Positions 1 through 6,345 of a stretch of DNA of 11,059 bases are shown one piece after another (the first letter of the stretch is position 1; the number at the start of each line of letters is the position of its first letter). Source of the stretch: CAZTZL01 sp964537715 (lineage in GTDB: Bacteria > Zhuqueibacterota > QNDG01 > DSAB01); assembly GCA_964537715.1 (NCBI GenBank), contig CAZIAH010000116.1, forward strand, positions 1-11,059, given 5' to 3'. Under the pieces are notes generated by a model. That model ran no database searches and had not been told where the DNA came from. It saw only the letters and a list, made by a program, of their open reading frames with translations. The translations under genes were made by a program, and so were the position numbers.

Positions 1-155
1 GGATCACAGTATTTACCGGCTTTCCAGTGCGGATAATAGATGACTTCGGAAGCGATCTCGGCCCCGTCCGCCGCATCGACAATAATCGTTCGAATAGAGT
101 CGGTTCCGAAATCTATACCCAGCACATAATGCGTGTTCTTTTTTAGCGTCTTCAT
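1..155 (-). CDS. araB: Ribulokinase (AraB-type FGGY kinase), N-terminal fragment
   Basis: Only the first 51 residues are in the window; the gene runs off the left edge. The product would phosphorylate L-ribulose with ATP in the cytosol, the second step of L-arabinose catabolism to xylulose 5-phosphate. The visible part holds the FGGY/actin-fold phosphate-1 loop GIDFGTDSIR at residues 13-22, followed by IIVDAADGAEIAS and then YYPHWKAGKYCD. This matches my memory of E. coli AraB (GLDFGSDSVRALAVD, WYPRWQKGQFCD) better than xylulokinase or glycerol kinase, so ribulokinase is the preferred call within FGGY kinases. The start is the ATG at 155, with GAGG and AGAAG purine stretches a few bases upstream. 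It is in the same direction as the signalling array but 331 bp downstream of it, so it may have its own promoter. The family call is firm; the exact substrate is inferred from a short stretch. Confidence 0.82.
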   Translation of the reverse strand, partial: MKTLKKNTHYVLGIDFGTDSIRTIIVDAADGAEIASEVIYYPHWKAGKYCD

Positions 156-196
156 TTTAATCTTCTGCCTCAGATTGGAAGTGGACATGGAAAAAT

Positions 197-214
197 ATTG
201 AACAAAAATTCAAT
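197..214. repeat. Short inverted repeat ATTGAA-6-TTCAAT in araB leader
   Basis: ATTGAA at 197-202 and TTCAAT at 209-214 are perfect 6-bp arms around a 6-bp spacer, about 40 bp upstream of the araB start. It could be an operator half-site pair or a weak RNA hairpin. In such AT-rich DNA it could also be chance. Confidence 0.25.
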
Positions 215-260
215 TTAAGAAAAGTTAAGAACGATATTGTTATATTAAAAATCAGTATAA

Positions 261-287
261 GAAGTGCGGAAACTCTGCAAGCACTTC
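261..287. promoter_or_regulatory. Inverted repeat GAAGTGC-13-GCACTTC upstream of araB
   Basis: GAAGTGC (261-267) and GCACTTC (281-287) are perfect 7-bp arms with a 13-bp spacer, and are more GC-rich than the surrounding DNA. The site is about 105 bp before araB. On the minus strand a TTGCAG / TATACT pair with a 15-bp gap overlaps it, so an operator over an araB promoter is possible. No T-run follows, so a terminator is unlikely. It does not resemble the B. subtilis AraR operator as I remember it. Confidence 0.3.
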
Positions 288-407
288 CAGAAGTTAAAAT
301 GCTTATTAAATTAAATCTAAGATAAAAAGAGTAAAAAGAAAAGCCATTTTTTTTAAAAAATTAACCAAATAGCGTAAGATAAGAATTATTGGCGGGATTG
401 ATGGAGT

Positions 408-424
408 TTACGAAATTTCCGTAA
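408..424. repeat. 17-bp near-palindrome TTACG-AAATTTC-CGTAA
   Basis: TTACG (408-412) and CGTAA (420-424) are perfect arms, and the 7-bp centre is itself nearly symmetric (AAATTTC). It lies about 60 bp past the stop of the REC-PAS kinase. Neither strand has a T-run directly after the stem on the minus-strand side, so a standard terminator is not supported. A protein-binding site or chance remain. Confidence 0.25.
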
Positions 425-486
425 TCTAACACTTTTTTCTGTCTCGTGAATTCAAGGAGTATATTGGTTTGACATTTCATGAGTGT

Positions 487-1944
487 TCAAATTTCATCCC
501 AATCGATCGGCAGAGTGAAGAAAAATGTGGATCCGGTTCCAGGTTTCGATTCCACCCAGATTTTTCCCTTGTGCTGTTCGATTATTTTTTTGCAAATTGC
601 AAGACCGATCCCTGTTCCGGGATATTCTTTCGAGCTGTGCAATTTCTGAAAGATTTGAAATATCCTCTCATGATATTGCGGATCTATGCCAATGCCGTTG
701 TCCTGGATGGAAAACAGATAGTCGTCCCTTTGTTTTTTGGCATGGATGTGAATGATGGTTGGCGTTTTATTTGAAAATTTGATTGCGTTAATGATCAAAT
801 GGTAAAAAAGCTGATAGAGTTGTTTCGAATCTGCCCAGACCTGCGGCAATGGGTCGTGCGTGATGATGTAATTGCCCGCTTTTAAAATAGTTTTTAGCTG
901 CTCCAGAATTTCTGAACAGTCCGTGCGCTCCAAAGGTCTCATCCGGGTAGTTAACCTCGTATAGACGAGCAAATCATCGATTATGCTTTTCAATTGATAA
1001 GAACCGTCTTTGATATAGTCTATGAATTCATCTGCCTCTTTGTCCAGCTTGTTTTTGTAACGTTTCGCGAACAAATCAACATAACTTGAAATCATCCTCA
1101 TGGGAGTTTGCAAATTGTGAGATGAAATAGAGGTAAGTTGTTCGATTTCCCGGTTTCTTTTTTCCAATTTCTGATTCAATTCCAGAAGGGCTTCTTCCGA
1201 TTTTTTCCGTTCCGTCACATCCCGGGCAATTCCCAGAATTAGAATTTCATTATTGATCGTTACTGGATAGGTTTTTACTTCTACGTTGACCGTTTTCCCG
1301 TCTTTTTTATTTAACACGAATTCATCCGGGCCGGTTGGTTTCATGTTCTTGTTTTTTCCCAGGTTTTCAATCTCCTTTGACAGATAACAGGGAAGGAGCA
1401 AACCGATTTCTTTGAGATTTTTACCGATCAATTCCTTTTTCCGGTAGCCCAGTAGTTTTTCGGCAGCCTTGTTCCCATCGATAAAAATGCCTTCCAGATT
1501 GTTCAAATAATATGCGTCCGGTGCGAAATCGAACAGAATTCTGAACCATGCTTCATTCTCTTTGAGTTTCTGATCCATTCGATGTTTGTAAAGGGCTATT
1601 TCAACGGTGGATCTGATATGTTCCGTTTGAAAGGGTTTGATGATATATCCAAATGGAGTTGTTGTTTTGGCCTGTTCCAGAGTTTTTTTGTCAGCATAGG
1701 CTGTTACGTAAATGATTGGAACATCGAGGTTTTTTTGAATCTGTTTTACGGATTCGATCCCGTTTATCTTGCCTTTCAGTACAATATCCATAAGGATTAA
1801 ATCGGGTCTCAATTTATTCGCTGTTGAAATGGCCTCCTTGCCCCTGCTCACAATTGCCACGACCTGATGATTCAAATCTTCCAGTTTTTGTTTCAATTCG
1901 GCAGCAACAATGGCTTCATCCTCCACGATCATGATACGTGCCAT
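487..1944 (-). CDS. Soluble REC-PAS-histidine kinase
   Basis: This 485-residue cytosolic sensor kinase has no membrane segment. Residues 1-120 are a receiver: acidic cluster EDE 8-10, phospho-acceptor D53 in LILMDIVLKG, T81 and K103-P104. The receiver ends in IALYKHRM, a linker also found in the hybrid kinase upstream. Residues about 127-245 form a PAS domain ending in the usual ARDVTERKKSEE. A coiled coil leads to the HisKA dimer domain with H276 in SSHNLQTPMRMI, then the ATPase domain with N386, DNGIGI 415-420 and GTGIGL 443-448. The H-box has Asn directly after the His instead of the common Glu or Asp. The start is the ATG at 1944, with AGGA six bases upstream. It is the last gene of the signalling array, 113 bp after the stand-alone receiver gene. 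An N-terminal receiver implies control by another kinase; the PAS ligand is unknown. Confidence 0.93.
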   Translation of the reverse strand: MARIMIVEDEAIVAAELKQKLEDLNHQVVAIVSRGKEAISTANKLRPDLILMDIVLKGKINGIESVKQIQKNLDVPIIYVTAYADKKTLEQAKTTTPFGYIIKPFQTEHIRSTVEIALYKHRMDQKLKENEAWFRILFDFAPDAYYLNNLEGIFIDGNKAAEKLLGYRKKELIGKNLKEIGLLLPCYLSKEIENLGKNKNMKPTGPDEFVLNKKDGKTVNVEVKTYPVTINNEILILGIARDVTERKKSEEALLELNQKLEKRNREIEQLTSISSHNLQTPMRMISSYVDLFAKRYKNKLDKEADEFIDYIKDGSYQLKSIIDDLLVYTRLTTRMRPLERTDCSEILEQLKTILKAGNYIITHDPLPQVWADSKQLYQLFYHLIINAIKFSNKTPTIIHIHAKKQRDDYLFSIQDNGIGIDPQYHERIFQIFQKLHSSKEYPGTGIGLAICKKIIEQHKGKIWVESKPGTGSTFFFTLPIDWDEI

Positions 1945-2057
1945 TTTTTCCTGTCCTTATTTTTAAATTGATATTGATAATTTTTTTTGCTAACAGTGTA
2001 TTCGCGCGTCTGATGTTTTTGTCCAGATGTGCAGAGCTGAGAATGGTTGGATTGTTG

Positions 2058-2432
2058 TCAGTTATTCATTATCAGGGTGTTTACAATCTGCTGGACCAGA
2101 TTAATGTTTACCGGCTTTTCCAGAAAAGCGAGCGGATTGATTTTTTGGGCACGCTCTTTTATTTCCTCTGTCGCATAGCCGGTCATGAATACAATCGGAA
2201 TCTTTTTTTGCAAATGTATTCTTTCCGCAGCTTCGATACCGTTTAGTCCTCCTGCAAGCCGGATGTCCATTAAAATCAGAGTCGGAATTTCCTGAATGGC
2301 AACAGGCACGGCATCCTCGCCCTTGGCTATCGGTTTAGGAACTTGATAGCCCAATTCTTCCAAATCCATTTTCAGGCCTTTTGCTGTAATCGCTTCATCT
2401 TCTACAATGAGTATTTTTACTGTATTTTTCAC
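2058..2432 (-). CDS. Stand-alone receiver (CheY-like) response regulator
   Basis: The 124 residues form one receiver domain with no output domain. Key residues are all present: acidic cluster EDE 11-13, phospho-acceptor D56 in LILMDIRLAG, T84 and K106-P107. The pattern GLNGIEAAERIH after the aspartate resembles the receivers of the two neighbouring REC-kinases, so it is likely a paralogous split-out receiver and could shuttle phosphate between them. The start codon is GTG (2432-2430), only two bases after the stop of the REC-HisKA_2 kinase, which implies one mRNA and translational coupling; a GAGAA stretch near the end of the upstream gene may be the ribosome site. The last residue lies about 113 bp before the next kinase. 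The target is not visible. Confidence 0.93.
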   Translation of the reverse strand: MKNTVKILIVEDEAITAKGLKMDLEELGYQVPKPIAKGEDAVPVAIQEIPTLILMDIRLAGGLNGIEAAERIHLQKKIPIVFMTGYATEEIKERAQKINPLAFLEKPVNINLVQQIVNTLIMNN

Positions 2433-2434
2433 AG

Positions 2435-3847
2435 TTAAATTCTCGGTTCGTATAATTCTTCTTTAAGGAGAATGTGCCATACCAAGCCTTTTTTACTTTC
2501 GTAATTTATTTTTCCCTGAAGCTGGTGTTCGACCAGGTCGTTTACCAGTTCCAAACCCAGATGGCTATCTTTTTGTATGTCAAATCCCTTAGGCAATCCT
2601 ACGCCGTTATCGGATATTTCGATTGCCAGTTCATTTTTATCTGTCATAGAAAATTTTGTCTTTATCTCTCCCTGTATCGTTCCGGGGAATGCATGTTTTA
2701 GCGCATTGGTGATCAATTCGTTGATGATGAGTCCGACTGGAATGGCTGTATCGATTAAAACTTTTATATCTTTGCCTTCCGTCGTAAATGTGATCTGACC
2801 GGATAAATCGGGCTGACTGCGTTTAAAAAGCAAAATTAGATCACTAACGTATTCTTTCAAGTTCAGATGAGACAAATCCTTGGATTCATACAATTTTTGA
2901 TGAACCAGAGCCATAGATGAAATTTTGTTTTCGATTTCTTTGAAAGTTGCAGTGACTACTTTATTTTTAGTATAACGGGCTTTCAGACTGAGCATCGAGG
3001 AAATAACCTGCATGTTGTTTTTGGTACGATGATAGAGTTCGCGAAACAATATTTCCTTTTCCTGAAGAGAAGAAATCAATTGTTCCTGCATCTGTTTGAT
3101 ATTGGTTATATTCAGACTGTAAATATGGATACAGTGGATATTAGAAATGTAACTTATTGTCTGATGATACCATTCCTTGCCAACATGGATTTCACGTGTC
3201 ACTATTTCTTCATGTTTTCGCCGTAATGAAACCAGCATTTCTGACAATCCTTTTAGGAAAGGATGGTTCAATCCTTTTTCGGAGATTTTAGGGAATGCCG
3301 TTTGAGCAGCCGGATTGATGTAGCGCAGACGGCCAGACAACTCGATTTGGAGTACCGGATTGGGATTAATTTCAGGAAATGAAGCGAGCCGTGAGATTTC
3401 TTCTTCTGCCTGGACTAACTTTTGTTGTTGCTCAATAATGTTGCAGGCGCGCTTTATTTTTTGTGGAATTGCTTCAAGGAAATTAGCGTCTTTCACAATA
3501 TAGTCGATGGCGCCCTGTTTCATTAATTCCACGGCAATTTGTTCGTCGCCATGTCCGGTCATGATCAGAAACGGGCCCATCCATTTCCAATCGGCCAGTT
3601 TTTCCAGCACTTCTGTGGCGGTCATGTCAGGTAGTTTGTAATCCATCAGTAAAATCATATTCTGATTTTGTTTGAGGGTAGAAAGTGTTTCTCCTCCTGT
3701 AAAGGCCGAATGGGTTTCGAAACCTTCTCTTCTCAAATGCTTGGAGATCAGCTTGTTTAACCCCTCGTCGTCTTCAATAATCAAGATCGTATGATGCCCC
3801 ACGGAATTTTCTGTTAATGAAGGTGCTCGGAATAATGCCGATCTCAT
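2435..3847 (-). CDS. Soluble REC-(PAS-like)-HisKA_2 histidine kinase
   Basis: This 470-residue cytosolic kinase starts with a short tail (1-18), then a receiver at about 19-138: acidic ED/D at 25-27, D69 in ILLMDYKLPD, T97 and K119. In the receiver, Lys119 is followed by Asp instead of the usual Pro. Residues about 150-250 look like a weak PAS domain (NPVLQIELSGRLRYINPAA). The dimer domain carries H273 in FRELYHRTKNNMQVISSML, typical of the HisKA_2 family (Pfam PF07568), not of classical HisKA. The ATPase domain has the N-box NELITNALKHAF with N381 and DNGVGL 413-418, and a short G2 region (HLGLELVNDLV), as usual in this subgroup. The start is the ATG at 3847, with AAAGG upstream. It is 60 bp downstream of the hybrid kinase and is followed after two bases by the stand-alone receiver, its most likely partner. 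Confidence 0.92.
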   Translation of the reverse strand: MRSALFRAPSLTENSVGHHTILIIEDDEGLNKLISKHLRREGFETHSAFTGGETLSTLKQNQNMILLMDYKLPDMTATEVLEKLADWKWMGPFLIMTGHGDEQIAVELMKQGAIDYIVKDANFLEAIPQKIKRACNIIEQQQKLVQAEEEISRLASFPEINPNPVLQIELSGRLRYINPAAQTAFPKISEKGLNHPFLKGLSEMLVSLRRKHEEIVTREIHVGKEWYHQTISYISNIHCIHIYSLNITNIKQMQEQLISSLQEKEILFRELYHRTKNNMQVISSMLSLKARYTKNKVVTATFKEIENKISSMALVHQKLYESKDLSHLNLKEYVSDLILLFKRSQPDLSGQITFTTEGKDIKVLIDTAIPVGLIINELITNALKHAFPGTIQGEIKTKFSMTDKNELAIEISDNGVGLPKGFDIQKDSHLGLELVNDLVEHQLQGKINYESKKGLVWHILLKEELYEPRI

Positions 3848-3907
3848 TGTCTTGCCTTTCTATTCATCACCGGCAGGCATACTGTTTTATCATGTGTGCC
3901 ATTGATT

Positions 3908-5455
3908 TTAATTCTTGTGCAGCGATTGATGCACTACCTTGAGTAATTCTGATGCGCCATAAGGTTTCTGAATGAATTTATAATTCCTTTCTTTCAACAA
4001 ACTCCAATCTACGTTTTCATCGGTATATCCACTGCTGAGTAATATGTGAATATTTTTATTTTGAGACATGATTCTTTCGGCAAGCCGGTAACCGCTCCCG
4101 TCCGGAAGTACCATATCGGTGAATAAAAGTTTGAAATCCTTTTTTTCTTTTTGAAATGCCCTCCATGCTCTTTTGGCGGTATCTGTATCCCTGACAGTAT
4201 ACCCGTTTTCCTCAAAAAGCAATTTGGCAAATTCTCGGATGCCTTCGTCATCTTCAACCAGCAAAATTCGTTCCCCGTTTCCTTTAAAATCGTTCCAGGA
4301 TTCGATTTTTTCTTTTCCTACTTCAAGTTGTTTGTCGGATGATGGAAAATAAACTGAAAAAGTCGATCCCTTGCCCTGTTGACTGGTCACGGTAATCCAT
4401 CCGCGGTGTTTTTGTACGACATTTTGAACGACAGACAGACCCAATCCCGTCCCTTTTCCTGTTTCCTTGGTTGTGAAAAAAGGCGTAAAAATTTGATTCA
4501 GTATTTTTTCGTCCATACCTGCACCGTTGTCCGTTATGGATAAAACGATATAACGGCCCGGAGTCGCCTTAGGATGCTTTTCGCAATAGGTTTCATCGAT
4601 GATTCTGTTTTCCGTTTTTATTTTGAGGTTGCCTCCATGAATCATCGCATCTTTTGCATTGATTGCAAGATTCATGATGACTTGTTCGAATGAGGCTACA
4701 TCGCCCAGGATTTCCCACGTATCTTCCTGAAGATTGGTTTCTATGACGATGTTTTCTCCAAGTATACGTCCAAGCATTTTTAATAGATTTTGAATGATCT
4801 CATTTGTTTTTATATTCGAAAATGTCATGGGCTGGTTTCGGCTGAAGAGCAGAAGTTGATGGGTCAGTCTGGCCGATTGATCGGCCGCTTCTTTGATTTG
4901 TTTCAGGTCATTATACAGCGGACTCGATTCATCCAATGAGATCATCGCCACTTCCGAATATCCTTTGATGATTGTGAGCATGTTGTTGAAATCATGCGCC
5001 ACGCCACCGGTCAGTCGGCCGATTTCCGACAGTTTTTGTGCCTGCAGCAATTGATTTTGCAACAGTTCTTTTTCTTTGGTCATTCTGTGTTTATAAACGG
5101 CCATTTCAATGGCCGCTTTCAATGTATCGTTGGTGAACGATTTTATGAGGTAGCCAAAAGGTTCGGTTAGTCTGGCACGCTCCAATGTCGTCTTATCGGC
5201 ATAAGATGTGAGATAGATGACCGGAATATCGAATCGATCGTGAATTTTTTGCGCCGCTTCGATTCCATCCATAGCTCCCTTCAATCGAATGTCCATCAGG
5301 ATGACGTCCGGATTTTCTTTTTCAGCAAGATCAATGGCGGTTTCGCCGGAATCACAAATTCCTGCAACGGAATAGTTCATGCTTTCAAGTTGATTCTTGA
5401 TGTCCAAAGCGATAATTCGCTCGTCCTCTACGATTTGTATTCTGATTTTTGACAT
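3908..5455 (-). CDS. Soluble hybrid histidine kinase REC-HisKA-ATPase-REC
   Basis: This 515-residue protein has no membrane segment. The N-terminal receiver (1-120) has E10-D11, D55 in VILMDIRLKG, T83 and K105, but the conserved Pro after the Lys is Ser (LIKSF). The dimer domain has H154 in GRLTGGVAHDFNNML, the NtrB-like H-box group. The ATPase domain shows N266 in NLAINAKDAM, DNGAGM 309-314, the F-box IFTPFFTTK and GTGLGL 335-340. A C-terminal receiver (about 395-512) has EDD 401-403, D447 in LLFTDMVLPDG, Ser at 474-475 where Thr is usual, and K497-P498. There is no PAS between the first receiver and the kinase core, so input probably comes through the N-terminal receiver. The start is the ATG at 5455, whose ribosome site is weak (AAAGAT). 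It lies 46 bp after the Rcp1-like regulator, probably in one operon. The REC pair allows intramolecular phosphotransfer. Confidence 0.94.
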   Translation of the reverse strand: MSKIRIQIVEDERIIALDIKNQLESMNYSVAGICDSGETAIDLAEKENPDVILMDIRLKGAMDGIEAAQKIHDRFDIPVIYLTSYADKTTLERARLTEPFGYLIKSFTNDTLKAAIEMAVYKHRMTKEKELLQNQLLQAQKLSEIGRLTGGVAHDFNNMLTIIKGYSEVAMISLDESSPLYNDLKQIKEAADQSARLTHQLLLFSRNQPMTFSNIKTNEIIQNLLKMLGRILGENIVIETNLQEDTWEILGDVASFEQVIMNLAINAKDAMIHGGNLKIKTENRIIDETYCEKHPKATPGRYIVLSITDNGAGMDEKILNQIFTPFFTTKETGKGTGLGLSVVQNVVQKHRGWITVTSQQGKGSTFSVYFPSSDKQLEVGKEKIESWNDFKGNGERILLVEDDEGIREFAKLLFEENGYTVRDTDTAKRAWRAFQKEKKDFKLLFTDMVLPDGSGYRLAERIMSQNKNIHILLSSGYTDENVDWSLLKERNYKFIQKPYGASELLKVVHQSLHKN

Positions 5456-5501
5456 TTTTGCTGATCTTTAAAGAATAAAAAACATCATGGCATTTCCGGT
5501 T

Positions 5502-5954
5502 TCATTGATGTATCGTTCCATTGATTTCCGGGATTTCGACGACCATCAGGAAGAGACCCAGTTTGCGGATTGCATCTACAAACTTGTCGTAATTGATGGG
5601 TTTTGTGATGTAGTTGCTACATCCGAGTGCATGGCATTTTTCTACTTCACGGGGATCGTCTGTTGTTGTAATCATAATCACAGGCATTTTACAGAGTTCG
5701 GGATCTGTTTTCACCTGGCTGAGCACTTCGACACCATCCACCTTGGGCATGCGGATATCCAGCAGAAGCAGGTGGGGGACGCCGGATACACGTTTGATTT
5801 TAGTGTTCTTAGCAAATAGATAATCCAGTGTTTCCTGTCCGTCCTTGAAATGGATAATCTCGTTCAGAATGCCTGACCGCTTCAGATTTTTACGGATGAG
5901 AGCGGCGTGTCCTTCATCATCTTCGGCTAAAATGATTTTGACTTCGTTTTTCAT
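5502..5954 (-). CDS. Rcp1-like single-domain response regulator
   Basis: The 150 residues form one receiver of the Rcp1 type (longer than CheY, with an insertion before the phospho-acceptor strand: YLFAKNTKIKRVSGVPHLLLLD). The acidic cluster is E11-D12-D13, the phospho-acceptor D66, switch Thr T96/T97, and K118-P119. In this family such small regulators sit next to bacteriophytochrome or PAS histidine kinases and take their phosphate; here the upstream neighbour on the same strand is the four-PAS membrane kinase, the expected partner, though a repeat cassette of about 370 bp lies between them. The start is the ATG at 5954, with a good GGAG site seven bases upstream. The tail (FLMVVEIPEINGTIHQ) is unusual and unassigned. 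There is no output domain, so the signal must go on by phosphotransfer or protein binding. Confidence 0.94.
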   Translation of the reverse strand: MKNEVKIILAEDDEGHAALIRKNLKRSGILNEIIHFKDGQETLDYLFAKNTKIKRVSGVPHLLLLDIRMPKVDGVEVLSQVKTDPELCKMPVIMITTTDDPREVEKCHALGCSNYITKPINYDKFVDAIRKLGLFLMVVEIPEINGTIHQ

Positions 5955-5979
5955 TTTGACTCCTATGCAAAAAAGTTTC

Positions 5980-6077
5980 GAGTTTTGGGTTGCGAATTTC
6001 GAGTTATGAGTTTCAAGTTATGAGTTTCAAGTTACGAGTTTCAAGTTACGAGTTTCAAGTTACATGTTTCGGGTTTT
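5980..6077 (+). repeat. 14-bp tandem repeat array (GAGTTTCAAGTTAC)
   Basis: Four near-identical copies of GAGTTTCAAGTTA(T/C) run head to tail at 6008-6021, 6022-6035, 6036-6049 and 6050-6063; the last three are identical. Degenerate copies continue the 14-bp register at 5980-5993, 5994-6007 and 6064-6077. The array ends three bases before the stop codon of the S23-like ORF. There are no unique spacers, so it is not CRISPR. A 14-bp period is not a multiple of three, and the array overlaps no supported gene. Confidence 0.9.
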
Positions 6078-6079
6078 TT

Positions 6080-6277
6080 CTATTGTTGGTTGAATTTGTT
6101 TCCTTTTATTCCGGATTTACGCAGATAATTCATCAGTCCACCAATCATACGTCCTGTCTCAACCATGGATTCGTTTAGATATGAGAATGTTTTTTCTGAA
6201 ATGGCATAAATTTCTTTTGTGAGGGTACGTGCACGTTGCCAAACTTCCAGTTCTTCAAAATGCTGAATTGTAGCCAT
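6080..6277 (-). CDS. Internally deleted four-helix-bundle (S23/IVP-like) protein remnant
   Basis: The 65-residue ORF starts at the ATG at 6277 with AAAGGA just upstream. Its first 30 residues (FEELEVWQRARTLTKEIY) match helix 1 of the four-helix-bundle proteins encoded in 23S rRNA intervening sequences (PF05635), and its last 35 (MVETGRMIGGLMNYLRKSG) match the final helix. Family members are typically about 115-130 residues, so the middle (the conserved FxxDYGLxxQIRRA and NIAEG region) is missing, roughly 60-70 residues, with the frame kept. That looks like an in-frame deletion after residue 30. With two of four helices gone it probably does not fold as the normal bundle, so it may be a decaying gene or a small derivative. 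It lies between inverted 14-bp repeat arrays and separates the membrane kinase from the Rcp1-like regulator. Family match is from memory of the motifs. Confidence 0.72.
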   Translation of the reverse strand: MATIQHFEELEVWQRARTLTKEIYAISEKTFSYLNESMVETGRMIGGLMNYLRKSGIKGNKFNQQ

Positions 6278-6310
6278 AATGTTCCTTTCATGTTGTTACT
6301 TGAATTAAAT

Positions 6311-6345
6311 TAAACTCGCAACTCGTAGCATTGAACTCGTAACTT
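6311..6345 (-). repeat. Inverted, degenerate copy of the 14-bp repeats
   Basis: Read on the minus strand, this segment carries AAGTTAC followed by GAGTTCAATGCTAC (6338-6325) and GAGTTGCGAGTTTA (6324-6311), two degenerate 14-bp units. The 12-mer AAGTTACGAGTT (6345-6334, minus) is identical to 6029-6040 on the plus strand, so the S23-like ORF is bracketed by inverted arms. The outer end directly abuts the stop codon of the four-PAS kinase (6346-6348). Confidence 0.75.

Larger units (their letters stand above)
156..486. other. AT-rich gene-free stretch upstream of araB
   Basis: This 331-bp stretch holds no credible gene on either strand. It lies between the stop of the REC-PAS kinase (487) and the araB start (155), so it should hold the araB promoter and leader. 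I see three small inverted repeats (197-214, 261-287, 408-424) and long A/T runs near 341-360. No convincing rho-independent terminator for the upstream kinase is visible, so read-through into araB is possible. No tRNA or recognised riboswitch pattern was seen. Confidence 0.6.

Noticed and set aside
466..484. Plus-strand TTTGACATTTCATGAG as a promoter or start of a small gene
   Set aside because: No -10 follows and the downstream frame is antisense to the kinase.
469..774. Plus-strand ORF overlapping the end of the REC-PAS kinase
   Set aside because: It is antisense to the conserved ATPase domain and its protein has no recognisable motif.
1945..2057. Possible small RNA or terminator in the 113-bp gap before the REC-PAS kinase
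   Set aside because: No stable stem with a following T-run could be found on the minus strand.
12..2123. Near-identical 16-17 base words TTTACCGGCTT(T)TCCAG at 12-27 and 2107-2123
   Set aside because: They lie in unrelated coding sequences (ribulokinase and receiver) in different reading contexts; most likely coincidence.
5980..6077. Possible CRISPR array
   Set aside because: Units are 14 bp and directly adjacent with no spacers, and no cas gene is nearby.
5990..6178. Plus-strand ORF of 62 codons with an apparent repeated peptide (SSYEFQV)
   Set aside because: The peptide repeat is only the 14-bp DNA array read three units at a time; there is no ribosome site, and the rest is antisense to the S23-like ORF.
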